From assembly GCA_965262175.1 (NCBI GenBank), contig CBDHES010000002.1:186001-250000 (forward strand): DNA of 64,000 nt, given 5' to 3'. Source of the stretch: CADEDH01 sp965262175 (GTDB lineage: Bacteria; Actinomycetota; Acidimicrobiia; Acidimicrobiales; SZUA-35). The position numbers and the translations under genes are program-made. This document shows positions 16,411 to 23,415 of the stretch, piece by piece (position 1 is the first letter of the stretch; the number at the start of each line of letters is the position of its first letter). Below the pieces are notes generated by a model that saw only the letters and a list, made by a program, of their open reading frames with translations, was not told the origin of the DNA and searched no databases.

Positions 16411-16448
16411 CGTACTTAGTACGGTCAACGTAGAGCGTACTAAGTACG
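16411..16448. promoter_or_regulatory. Paired palindromic operators CGTACTTAGTACG / CGTACTAAGTACG
   Basis: CGTACTTAGTACG (16411-16423) and its exact reverse complement CGTACTAAGTACG (16436-16448) lie 25 bp apart centre to centre, about 20-57 bp upstream of the DUF4386-like start. Each is itself a near-perfect palindrome (GTACTnAGTAC). Two such boxes on the same face of the helix are typical operator architecture for a dimeric repressor. The regulator is not identified in the window. Confidence 0.7.
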
Positions 16449-16510
16449 ACCGTCAAGGGTTCCCAAGGTTGAGATGACCCAGGCGATCCAGTGCGACGAC
16501 GACCGTCCGG

Positions 16511-16813
16511 TCAGGGCACGACCGGCTTCTGCTCCTCGTCTGGCCTGGTGCGCCGCTTGAAGGTGGCGAAGTAGGTGTAGGTCCACTGGCTCGACGACGC
16601 ATCGCAGATCCGGAGATCTCCGTTGCGGCCCTCCTGAACCGGTTGGAGCGAGATCAGCTCCCAGCCCCGGGCCCCGAGCTCGTTGAGCTGGGGGATCAAG
16701 GTGTAGACCGAGTATCGGGGGAAGTCGCCCGGCGGGATGTCGTCGGTGACCGGGACCGGCGTGGTCTCGGTGTCGGTCACGAGCGTGGTGGTGAAGTACT
16801 CCCAGGCATCCAT
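16511..16813 (-). CDS. Small DUF4177-like protein
   Basis: The 100-residue protein (MDAWEYFTTTLVTD...) contains LNELGARGWELISLQPV and a final YFATFKRR strand. This is the layout of DUF4177-type small proteins, in which WEY-x-N, LNxLGxxGWELV and a FKR strand form one alpha/beta domain. No signal peptide or metal site is seen. An in-frame GTG two codons upstream (16819) is an alternative start. The function is unknown. It lies between, and is probably cotranscribed with, the operator-controlled DUF4386-like gene or expressed alone from the divergent region before 16921. Confidence 0.6.
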   Translation of the reverse strand: MDAWEYFTTTLVTDTETTPVPVTDDIPPGDFPRYSVYTLIPQLNELGARGWELISLQPVQEGRNGDLRICDASSSQWTYTYFATFKRRTRPDEEQKPVVP

Positions 16814-16920
16814 GACCACCGAGTCTGCCCGGACCGCCCGCCGTGACGCTCGACCCGGGCGCGATGCCGCCGCCCGCTACGATCCGCGATGGCGCACACC
16901 GCGCCGACGAGGAGGCCGCC

Positions 16921-17871
16921 ATGTCCGACGAGCGCACCTACCGATTCGCCGTCCAGGGCGGGCCGTTCGGAGACCGGGATGCGCTCCGGACCCACGCCCG
17001 GTCGATCGAGGCCCTGGGATACGCCGAGTTCTACACCTCCGACCACATCGGAGCCCCAGGCACGGCGGGCCGCTCCGGCGGCATGTTCGTCGTCGACCCG
17101 TTCATCCCCCTCATGGTCGCCGCCGAGGCGACGACGACGCTCAGGGTCGGACCCCTGGTGTTGAACAACGAGTTCCACAACCCCGCCCTCCTGGCCCGTA
17201 CCGCGGCCACCGTCGACCGGCTCACGGGCGGACGGCTGATCCTCGGGATGGGAACCGGCTACGCCGCCAGCGAGCACCGCTCGATCGGCTCGCCGATACG
17301 CCCCCCGGGGCCCCGGGTCGCCCGGTTCGAGGAGTCGCTCCGCATCCTCCGGACGCTTCTCGACGAGGGGGCCATCGACCACGACGGAGCCCACGAGTCG
17401 ATCCACATCGACAACCTCGGCGTGTCCCCGCTCCAGGACCGGGTGCCCCTCCTGATCGGGGGGCACGGCCGCCGGGTGGTCGCCGCCGCCGCAGCGCACG
17501 CCGACGTGTTCCAGTTCACCGGCCTGACCCACGGACCCGACGGCGCCCCTCGCACCAGCGGGTTCGGCCTCGCCGACCTCCGCCGACGGGGCGAGTGGCT
17601 CGACCAGGGGGCCGGGGACCGCACCGCCGCGATCGAGCGCTCGGCGCTGGTGCAGCTCACCGCGTGCGGACCCACCGTCCCGGCGCCGGCCGAGATCGCC
17701 GCCGACTTCGAGATCGACGAGACGACGGTCATCGAGTCGCCGTTCATCCTCTCCGGGTCGGTCGAGCAGATCGTCGACAAGGTCGAGCGGCTTCGTGAGG
17801 ACCTGGGCATCACCCACTACGTGATCCGCGATGCCGAAGGCTTCGCCCCGGTCGTCGAGGCGCTGACCTGA
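16921..17871 (+). CDS. LLM-class F420-dependent oxidoreductase
   Basis: The 316-residue luciferase-like TIM-barrel protein starts at ATG 16921 behind GAGGAGG. Family features are YRFAVQGGPFGDRDALRTHA (strand 1), GYAEFYTSDHIG, FIPLMVAAEATTTLRVGPLV, NPALLARTAATVDRLTGGRL and ILGMGTGY. A late VPLLIGGHGRRVV matches the F420-binding pattern of the TIGR03621-type group. The protein probably performs a hydride transfer with coenzyme F420; the substrate is unknown. It is followed after 71 bp by a TetR gene and an amidohydrolase gene in the same direction. Confidence 0.87.
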   Translation: MSDERTYRFAVQGGPFGDRDALRTHARSIEALGYAEFYTSDHIGAPGTAGRSGGMFVVDPFIPLMVAAEATTTLRVGPLVLNNEFHNPALLARTAATVDRLTGGRLILGMGTGYAASEHRSIGSPIRPPGPRVARFEESLRILRTLLDEGAIDHDGAHESIHIDNLGVSPLQDRVPLLIGGHGRRVVAAAAAHADVFQFTGLTHGPDGAPRTSGFGLADLRRRGEWLDQGAGDRTAAIERSALVQLTACGPTVPAPAEIAADFEIDETTVIESPFILSGSVEQIVDKVERLREDLGITHYVIRDAEGFAPVVEALT

Positions 17872-17907
17872 GCCCGTCGTCGAGTCCGGTGGACCCATAC
17901 CGTTCTT

Positions 17908-17919
17908 TGAACGCGTTCA
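17908..17919. promoter_or_regulatory. Perfect palindrome TGAACGCGTTCA, likely TetR operator
   Basis: This 12-bp perfect palindrome lies 24 bp upstream of the TetR gene at 17943. Its form is close to known TetR/AcrR-type operators with GAAC...GTTC half-sites. Autoregulation, and control of the amidohydrolase gene 9 bp downstream of the TetR gene, are inferred. Confidence 0.6.
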
Positions 17920-17942
17920 GATAACCGGGCTATCGTCGGTGG

Positions 17943-18554
17943 ATGGCGAGACCGGCGGCGTCCGACGAGCAGCGGGCCGAGCAACGTAACCGCATCCGCC
18001 GGGCCGCGGCTGAGCTCTACCGGCAGGACGGACTACCCGGGCTCTCGGTACGGGCGGTCGCAGCCCGAGCCGGGGTGTCGACCGGCCTGCTGTACAGCTA
18101 CTTCGCCAACCTGTCGGAGCTGCTCCGCACCCTCTGGATGGGGCCGGTGGGCGAGCTGGGGCGGACCCTGGCGGCGATCGAGTCCGCCGAGGAGGAGCCG
18201 GTCACCCGTATCGAGCGGCTGCTCGAGGCCTACATCGCCTTCACGATCGAGCATCCCGACGTCCACCGAGGCCTGCTGCTGTTCGTGCGGCCCCCGTCGT
18301 CGCCATCGCCGACACCGGCCGACCCCGATGGGCTCGTGCTCCATGCGGCCTTGCGGCGGGCCATCACCGAGGGCCAGCGCACCGGCGCGGTCCGGGCCGG
18401 CGATCCGGCGATGGTGGCCCAGGTGCTGTGGTCGGGAGTGCACGGTGCGCTCGGACTGCCGGTCAACGTCGACAGCTACGCCCTCACGCCCGGCCCCGAA
18501 CTAGCCGCCGCCATGGTCGCCACCCTCCTCTCCGCCATCACCACCGATCCCTAG
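17943..18554 (+). CDS. TetR/AcrR family transcriptional regulator
   Basis: The 203-residue regulator has a helix-turn-helix at about residues 33-58 (LSVRAVAARAGVSTGLLYSYF, the typical TetR signature) and an all-helical ligand domain. The start ATG 17943 fits the conserved N-terminal helix (RAEQRNRIRRAAAELY). It is followed after 9 bp by the amidohydrolase gene and preceded by the TGAACGCGTTCA palindrome. It probably represses its own operon until a metabolite binds. The effector is unknown. Confidence 0.9.
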   Translation: MARPAASDEQRAEQRNRIRRAAAELYRQDGLPGLSVRAVAARAGVSTGLLYSYFANLSELLRTLWMGPVGELGRTLAAIESAEEEPVTRIERLLEAYIAFTIEHPDVHRGLLLFVRPPSSPSPTPADPDGLVLHAALRRAITEGQRTGAVRAGDPAMVAQVLWSGVHGALGLPVNVDSYALTPGPELAAAMVATLLSAITTDP

Positions 18555-18563
18555 GAGCCCGCC

Positions 18564-19748
18564 ATGACCATCCTCGACGACCCCCGCCCGATCTCTGCCG
18601 ACTCCCACGTCGTCGAAGGCCCGGCCGTGTTCGACGGCCTGGCCGAGCGCTTCGGCGACGACGCCCCCCGGGTCGTCACCGACGACGAGCGCGGCGGCGA
18701 TCACATCGTCATCCCGTCCCAGCCCAAGCGGGCGGTCAACGTCGGCATGATGGCCTTGGCCGCCACCCGGCTCGACTACGCCGAGCCGGTGGCTCGCCGA
18801 CGGGGCCACAAGCCCGACACCGGGACCGTCGACGACCCCGAGATCCGGGCCTACCTGACCGGTGGCTACGGCGCCATGCGGCCCGGCCTGGTCGACGGTG
18901 CCCGGCGGGGCGACGACCAGGACGTCGACGGCCTGGCGGCCGAGGTCCTCTATCCCGGCTACTTCGCCATGTTCGGCCTCAAGAACACCGAGCTTCAGCT
19001 CGCCTTGGAACGCAACTACAACGACTGGCTCCACGAGGCGTGCCAACGGTCAAACGGTCGACTCCACGGGTTGGCCGCCCTGCCGGTCCAGAACCCCGAC
19101 GATGCCATCGCCGAGCTCGACCGGGTGGTCGACCTCGGCTACCGGGGTGTCATCGTGCCGACCAACGCGCCCAGGGGGCGCTGCTACAGCGACGCCGATT
19201 ACCGACCGCTCTGGGCCCGGGCCCAGGAGGCCGGACTCCCGGTCTCGTTTCACGTCGGCTGCATCTCCCACGTGCCGGACTGGATGAAGGCCAACGCCGG
19301 ACGAGACCCGATCGCCGCCTACGCCGGGACCGCCGCCCTGATCCATGACACGCTGGTCGACCTCCTGTGCCGAGGGGTGTGCCGATCGTTTCCCGACCTG
19401 AAGTTCGTGGTCGCCGAGTTCAACGCCGGGTGGCTGGCCCACTGGCTCGATCGCGTCGACCAGGGGTGGCAGCGGGAGTACGCCAAGGACCCGTCCGGTG
19501 ACCGACCCGAACCGGTGATCGAGATCTGGAAGCGGCAGTTCTACGCCACCATCGAGGATGACCAGCCTGCGTTGCGGACCCGCGACCTCGTCGGCGAGGA
19601 CAACCTGATGTGGGGGTCCGACTACCCGCACACCGACTCGACCTGGCCCTGCTCGACCGACGTCCTGGACGAGATGTTCGAGGACCACCCGCCGACCGCC
19701 AAGGAGAAGATCACCCGTCGGACGGTGGCCGAGCTCTACCACCTCTAG
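18564..19748 (+). CDS. Amidohydrolase family 2 protein (ACMSD-like metal-dependent hydrolase)
   Basis: The 394-residue TIM-barrel amidohydrolase has an early ADSHVVE (place of the first metal ligands), a central FHVG (beta-5/6 His) and the C-terminal DYPHTDSTWP segment in which the Asp completes the metal site. Other family markers are LYPGYFAMFGL, LPVQNPDDAIAELDRVVDLG and RGVIVPTN. The set resembles decarboxylating or hydrolytic members of the ACMSD group that process acidic or aromatic catabolites. Cotranscription with the upstream TetR gene (9 bp) suggests an inducible degradative step. The exact reaction is not predictable. Confidence 0.85.
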   Translation: MTILDDPRPISADSHVVEGPAVFDGLAERFGDDAPRVVTDDERGGDHIVIPSQPKRAVNVGMMALAATRLDYAEPVARRRGHKPDTGTVDDPEIRAYLTGGYGAMRPGLVDGARRGDDQDVDGLAAEVLYPGYFAMFGLKNTELQLALERNYNDWLHEACQRSNGRLHGLAALPVQNPDDAIAELDRVVDLGYRGVIVPTNAPRGRCYSDADYRPLWARAQEAGLPVSFHVGCISHVPDWMKANAGRDPIAAYAGTAALIHDTLVDLLCRGVCRSFPDLKFVVAEFNAGWLAHWLDRVDQGWQREYAKDPSGDRPEPVIEIWKRQFYATIEDDQPALRTRDLVGEDNLMWGSDYPHTDSTWPCSTDVLDEMFEDHPPTAKEKITRRTVAELYHL

Positions 19749-19750
19749 GG

Positions 19751-20341
19751 CTACGAACTGACGATGGCGTGGTGGTCGACGAAGCGGTCGACCATCGCCG
19801 CTCCCTGCTCGGCGGTCAGCCGCTCCCCCATCACCACGTGCCGGAGGATGGCGGGCCCCGTGACCTCGGCGACCAGGTCGGCGACCTCGCCCTCGACGGC
19901 GCCAGCCGCCACGGCACCCTCGATGGCGATCCGGAACGGCTCCAGGATCCCGGCGATGAACGCCTCGGCAGCGCGCCCGGCCCGCTCCGACCGTCGCCCG
20001 TACTCGATGCAGGCGGCGAAGAAGGCCCGTGCCGGGCGGTGCTCGAAACGGCCGATCAGGGTCGCCATCGCCCGGTGGAGGTCGGCCCGGACATCGCCGG
20101 TCGCCTCGATGCCGTCGGGGAGGGCGGTCGCCCGCTGGAGCATGATCTCGATCAGGTCCGCCGGCTCCGGCCAGTTCCGGTAGATCGTGGCCCGGGCGAC
20201 CCCCGTCTCCTTGTGGAGCCGGGTCGGTGAGATCGCCGCTCCGCCCTCGTTGAGGAAGATCTCGAGGGCGGCCGGGAGGACCTTGGCCAGGGTGTCGTCG
20301 TGGGGGCCGGGGGGCCGGCCGACCGGACGGGGCGGATTCAC
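19751..20341 (-). CDS. TetR/AcrR family regulator, divergent from the putative selenoprotein gene
   Basis: The 196-residue protein has the TetR domain near the N-terminus: TLAKVLPAALEIFLNEGGAA, then the HTH SPTRLHKETGVARATIYRNWPEP. A helical ligand-binding domain with QRATALPDGI and FFAACIEYG segments follows. It starts with GTG 20341, consistent with the usual distance to the HTH. Its start faces the Rv2466c-like gene across a 119-bp region containing ATACGTTTCGTAT, so it probably controls that gene and itself. Its stop lies only 2 bp beyond the convergent amidohydrolase stop. Confidence 0.88.
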   Translation of the reverse strand: MNPPRPVGRPPGPHDDTLAKVLPAALEIFLNEGGAAISPTRLHKETGVARATIYRNWPEPADLIEIMLQRATALPDGIEATGDVRADLHRAMATLIGRFEHRPARAFFAACIEYGRRSERAGRAAEAFIAGILEPFRIAIEGAVAAGAVEGEVADLVAEVTGPAILRHVVMGERLTAEQGAAMVDRFVDHHAIVSS

Positions 20342-20371
20342 GCCACGGACCGTACCACAAAGCTATTGACG

Positions 20372-20384
20372 ATACGTTTCGTAT
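20372..20384. promoter_or_regulatory. ATACG-TTT-CGTAT operator between divergent TetR and Rv2466c-like genes
   Basis: A perfect 5-bp inverted repeat with a 3-bp spacer (ATACG 20372-20376, CGTAT 20380-20384) sits 31 bp upstream of the TetR start and 77 bp upstream of the GTG of the divergent gene. It overlaps AT-rich promoter-like sequence (TTGACG at 20366, TATTAT at 20382, though at non-consensus spacing). It is a likely TetR binding site. Confidence 0.6.
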
Positions 20385-20460
20385 TATCTGGGCTGGGCCG
20401 ACGACTCGGCACGGCGGCCCGATGCCCCTCCGGCCGAGAGGGAATCGCTACCATCACGCC

Positions 20461-21099
20461 GTGGACGTCTCGATCTGGATCGACCCCATTTGACCGTGGT
20501 GCTGGATGACCTCCCGTTGGGCGGTCGACACCATTCAACCCCAGCGCGATCTGCGGATCAGCTGGGAGCCGATCAGCCTCCTGGTCAAGAACCAGCCGTC
20601 GGAAGACAACCCCTTCTACGCGGCCAACGCCTTCACCCACAACCTCCTGCGGGTGTTCGAGTCGGTCAAACGGGCTGAGGGTCACGAGGCGGCTCGCCAG
20701 CTGTACTGGCAGTACGGAGCCGTTCTCCACCACGACCGGGTCTCGGGAGCCGCCGACTTCGCAGCCGTCCTGGCAGGCGATGCGGCGCCGTTCCTCGCCG
20801 CCGCCGGGCTCGACCCGAGCCACAACCTGGCGTTCGACGACGCGTCGTGGGACGACCACATCCGGGAGCGGATGCAGGTCGGGCTCGACCTCACCGGAAC
20901 CGACGTCGGCACCCCGATCCTGGCCTTCGACACCGCACGGGGCCGCAAGGGTGTCTTCGGACCGGTCATCAGCCGGATACCACCGCCCGACGAGGGCGCC
21001 GAGCTGTGGGACGCCATGGTCACGATGGCGACCATGGACGGCTTCTGGGAGCTGAAACGGACTCGCACGGAGGATCCCCAGTTCCCCGACCGCCCGTGA
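20461..21099 (+). CDS. Putative selenoprotein: mycothiol-dependent nitroreductase, Rv2466c family (DsbA fold), Sec at TGA 20491
   Basis: The frame from GTG 20461 reads VDVSIWIDPI, then TGA at 20491-20493, then PWCWMTSRW. It stays open to 21099 with the whole Rv2466c-family body: VGTPILAF, GVFGPVISRIPP and the C-terminal FWELKRTRTEDPQF. The family active site is DPxCPWCW, so TGA replaces exactly the first, nucleophilic Cys. Sequence on both sides is conserved and undamaged, which argues for selenocysteine (UPWC) rather than decay. A SECIS-like hairpin follows (20497-20533). Known relatives are mycothiol-dependent DsbA/Trx-fold reductases active in oxidative stress. ATG 20422 is an alternative start. 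An ATG at 20506 would give a 197-residue protein lacking the active site and should not be used. A single nonsense mutation remains the alternative. Confidence 0.75.
20491..20493 (+). other. In-frame TGA at the first active-site Cys position (putative selenocysteine codon)
   Basis: TGA occupies the X position of DP-I-X-PWCW, where family members have Cys. No other stop interrupts the frame up to the natural stop at 21097-21099. Recoding requires SelA/SelB/SelC/SelD, none of which is in this window. Confidence 0.7.
20497..20533 (+). other. Bacterial SECIS-like hairpin
   Basis: In the RNA, UGGUG (20497-20501) pairs with CACCA (20529-20533). After an asymmetric internal loop, GACC (20508-20511) pairs with GGUC (20523-20526). 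After a U/C mismatch, CCC (20513-20515) pairs with GGG (20519-20521), leaving the apical loop GUU (20516-20518). The loop begins 22 nt after the UGA and starts with G-U, matching the general bSECIS description (short stem-loop just 3' of UGA, G and U in the loop). The pairing also encodes conserved protein residues, so folding alone is not proof. Confidence 0.6.
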
Positions 21100-21127
21100 C
21101 CGGGGCGGGCCGGAGCCGCACCGCCCG

Positions 21128-21523
21128 CTACCGGACCCGGTCCCAACCCTTGCGACGGGCCGAGATGACCCGATGCTTGACCCGCCACCCCGCCTCGGTC
21201 CTGACGACCTGGTCGTGGTACGACGCGGTGAAGACACGCCGCTCGGGCCGGAGCGCGATGATCCGGAACGACAGGTTCGCCCCCTCGGGGGTCTCGTCGG
21301 CATAGATGTTCGTCATCAGGTGGGATCGGGGGTGGTCGGCGTCGACGTCCATGTACCGCTTGATGGCGTCCAGACCCTCCAGGCGGGGCTCACCCAACTC
21401 GGTCAGATCGAAGACCGCGTCATCGGTGAAGATCCGATCGAGGCCGTCCCAGTCCCGATCGTCGATGGCATCGCCGTAGCGTCCCGGCAACTCGTGCAAC
21501 TCCAACCGATCGCCGATGTCCAT
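21128..21523 (-). CDS. SnoaL-like/NTF2-fold protein
   Basis: The 131-residue protein has the SnoaL-like cone fold pattern. An N-terminal helix LELHELPGRYGDAIDDRDWD is followed by LDRIFTDDAVFDLTELG, a GLDAIKRYM helix, and the strands SHLMTNIYADETPEGANLSF, RRVFTASYHDQVVRTEAGW and RVKHRVISARR. This group includes ring-hydroxylating dioxygenase beta-subunit relatives, ketosteroid-isomerase-like hydratases and many orphans. No catalytic assignment is possible. It converges on the putative selenoprotein gene with 28 bp between stops. Confidence 0.75.
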   Translation of the reverse strand: MDIGDRLELHELPGRYGDAIDDRDWDGLDRIFTDDAVFDLTELGEPRLEGLDAIKRYMDVDADHPRSHLMTNIYADETPEGANLSFRIIALRPERRVFTASYHDQVVRTEAGWRVKHRVISARRKGWDRVR

Positions 21524-21621
21524 CCCGGTGCTCCCCCACGGTGACTACTGGTCAGCCCGAACCTACAACGAGGGCCGGCTCGTTCCGAAGTCGAGGCCGT
21601 ATCGAGCGGGCTCGGATGGGA

Positions 21622-22032
21622 TCAGGCCGGCTGAGCGCCTGGCTTGCCGTCCTCCACGACGAACGAGGCGGCGGTGGTGATCGCCCGGTTCGGCTCCTTG
21701 ACGGTCTCCAGCACCCGGAAGTCCGAGGTCCAGGCGTCGGAGGTCAGCGAGCAACGAACGTAGCCGTGCACGTCGCGGCCGTTGCGGAGGTCGTCACCGT
21801 CCACGTAGCGGACGTGGGGGTTCGTCCCGAGGTTGGCGGTCATGATCGGGGCCCACGGTCCGACGCTGCTGATCGAGGTCCCCGACAGCTCGGTGGCCAC
21901 CACCTCGGAGTTCGGATCGTCGACGTCGAGGAGCACGTCGGAGACGGCATTGACGTGCCAGTCGCCGCTGATCACCACCGGGTTAGAGGGGCGATGGTGG
22001 GCGATGGCATCGACGATCCGCTGCCGGGCCAC
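21622..22032 (-). pseudogene. C-terminal remnant of a PhoD-type alkaline phosphatase/phosphodiesterase
   Basis: The open frame begins at a GTG directly inside conserved sequence: ARQRIVDAIAHHRPSNPVVI, then SGDWHVNAVSDVLLDVDDPN. It continues with ELSGTSISSVGP, NPHVRYVDGDDLRNGR and GYVRCSLT. This matches the last third of PhoD-like phosphatases (the SGDxHxN motif supplies metal ligands). The N-terminal PhoD_N domain and the first metal motifs are absent: upstream DNA runs only 81 bp to the stop of the next gene and has no matching frame. An active enzyme is therefore very unlikely. Confidence 0.7.
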
Positions 22033-22113
22033 CGGGCCGACCCCGACCCGAGCCGGTGCGGGGGGTCGTCCCGACCCGGTCGACGGAGGGCGAGGACCGG
22101 GCCGGGACGAGAG

Positions 22114-23415
22114 CTAGGCGAGAAAGACCCCGAGGAGGGTGACGACGGCGTCGATCTCGGTCGACGGTCGCAGCGTCACCTCCGGTCCCGAGACCGGGAG
22201 GACGAGGGCGCCCAACTGGCCGGCGATACCGGTCGGCGAACCGATCGTCAGCAGCGCAGCCGTCGCCGGGACGTCGTCCACGGTGAACGTCAGCGGGTTG
22301 TCGGGCCCGACCGGGCCATCGACGAGGAGCCTGGGCCCCGTGGGGATGAACAATCCGGTGGCCGACTCCGGCGCAGCGTCGTTGGTGAAGTACCCGACGA
22401 CCTCCACCGTCAGCTCCGAGCCTCCGTCGTAGCGGAGCGAGCCGATCAGGTCGGGCGTGGGCTCGAGGAGCACCAGGCCCCGGCGGAGCGGGTTCTCGGG
22501 AGCGGCCGGCGCCCACATCAGCATCTGGTCGTAGGCGTCCGCCTCCGGTCCGATGCTGATCATGCCGCCCTCGGTCCCGACATCGGCCTGGATCTCGACG
22601 AGCACCGCAGAAGCCTGCTCGAAGGGGATGCCACCCCCGGTGGTGAAGGCGATATCGAGGTCACGTCCCTCGGTGGCCGTCTCCAGGTTGGCGATCTCGA
22701 CCGGGTCGACGCTGATGAAGCGACCGGCGGAGCTGGCACCGGACGGCTCGAAGGCCCCGACCAGATCGACGACCAGGTGACCTCCGGCGCTGGACCGAAT
22801 GGTCAGCTGTCCTTGTATCACGGGAACGAGGACGAGGTTGGTCGTCGTGCCACCGGCACCCCCGACCGTTATCGCCTCCACGGTGCCGGCCTGCCCGTCG
22901 ACCAGCACCGAACCGGCTCGCTCGGTCGCCATGACCGAGATCGACAACGCCACCGCCGTCACCTGAGGGTCGACCACCAACGGATGGACGACGTCGGGTG
23001 GCGGAGGCGGGCTCCCCTCGCTCCGGGTGTCGAGCAGGCGCTCGTTCGGCCCGACGACGAACCGGGCCGGTTGCCGTCCGCCGAGCGCCAGGTCGGCCGG
23101 CACCTCGATCTCGCCCGGAGCATCGGACGGCGGTGGCGACTCGTCCCCGCCACCGGCTGGTACGTCGGGCGTCGACGTGCCGTCGCCGGCACCGGTGAGG
23201 TTGTTGCTCACCGCCGGGCCACCGGGCTCGGATGCCGCACCGCCACCAGCGTCGTCGATGTCGCTCCCTCCGGGAAGGAGGACCACCGCTGCCGCGGCGC
23301 CGGCCACGATGCCGATCGTGGCCACCACGACGGCGATGCGCCGCAGGAGGATCGTGCTCCGCTTGGGTTGCGCGGTCCAGAGGACCGTCAGGTTCTGGTC
23401 AGGTGTCATGGTCAT
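22114..23415 (-). CDS. Membrane-anchored surface protein with RLLDTR-type beta modules
   Basis: The 433-residue protein has a short cytosolic N-terminus, one TM helix (IAVVVATIGIVAGAAAAVVLL, about residues 27-48), a Gly/Pro/Ser-rich spacer (49-108) and an extracellular part built of three related modules of about 100 residues. Module 1 has the clear family motif NERLLDTRSEG and VVDLVGAFEP. Module 2 begins GRFISVDPVEIANLET, and module 3 begins TGLFIPTGPRLLVDGPVG and ends VVTLLGVFLA. Such modules occur in surface proteins of several actinobacterial groups; the ligand is unknown. Its ATG overlaps the stop of the upstream actin-like gene (ATGA), so the two are translationally coupled. This places it in the type VII-like neighbourhood. 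Confidence 0.8.
   Translation of the reverse strand: MTMTPDQNLTVLWTAQPKRSTILLRRIAVVVATIGIVAGAAAAVVLLPGGSDIDDAGGGAASEPGGPAVSNNLTGAGDGTSTPDVPAGGGDESPPPSDAPGEIEVPADLALGGRQPARFVVGPNERLLDTRSEGSPPPPPDVVHPLVVDPQVTAVALSISVMATERAGSVLVDGQAGTVEAITVGGAGGTTTNLVLVPVIQGQLTIRSSAGGHLVVDLVGAFEPSGASSAGRFISVDPVEIANLETATEGRDLDIAFTTGGGIPFEQASAVLVEIQADVGTEGGMISIGPEADAYDQMLMWAPAAPENPLRRGLVLLEPTPDLIGSLRYDGGSELTVEVVGYFTNDAAPESATGLFIPTGPRLLVDGPVGPDNPLTFTVDDVPATAALLTIGSPTGIAGQLGALVLPVSGPEVTLRPSTEIDAVVTLLGVFLA

Noticed and set aside
20366..20387. TTGACG ... TATTAT as a sigma-70-type promoter
   Set aside because: The spacer is only 10 bp, far from 16-18 bp; the AT-rich region is better explained by the TetR operator.
20506..21099. 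Conventional 197-aa ORF from ATG 20506 as the real protein
   Set aside because: It begins inside the conserved PWCWMTSRW motif and would lack the first strand and the active site of the DsbA fold; upstream in-frame sequence across the TGA is fully conserved.
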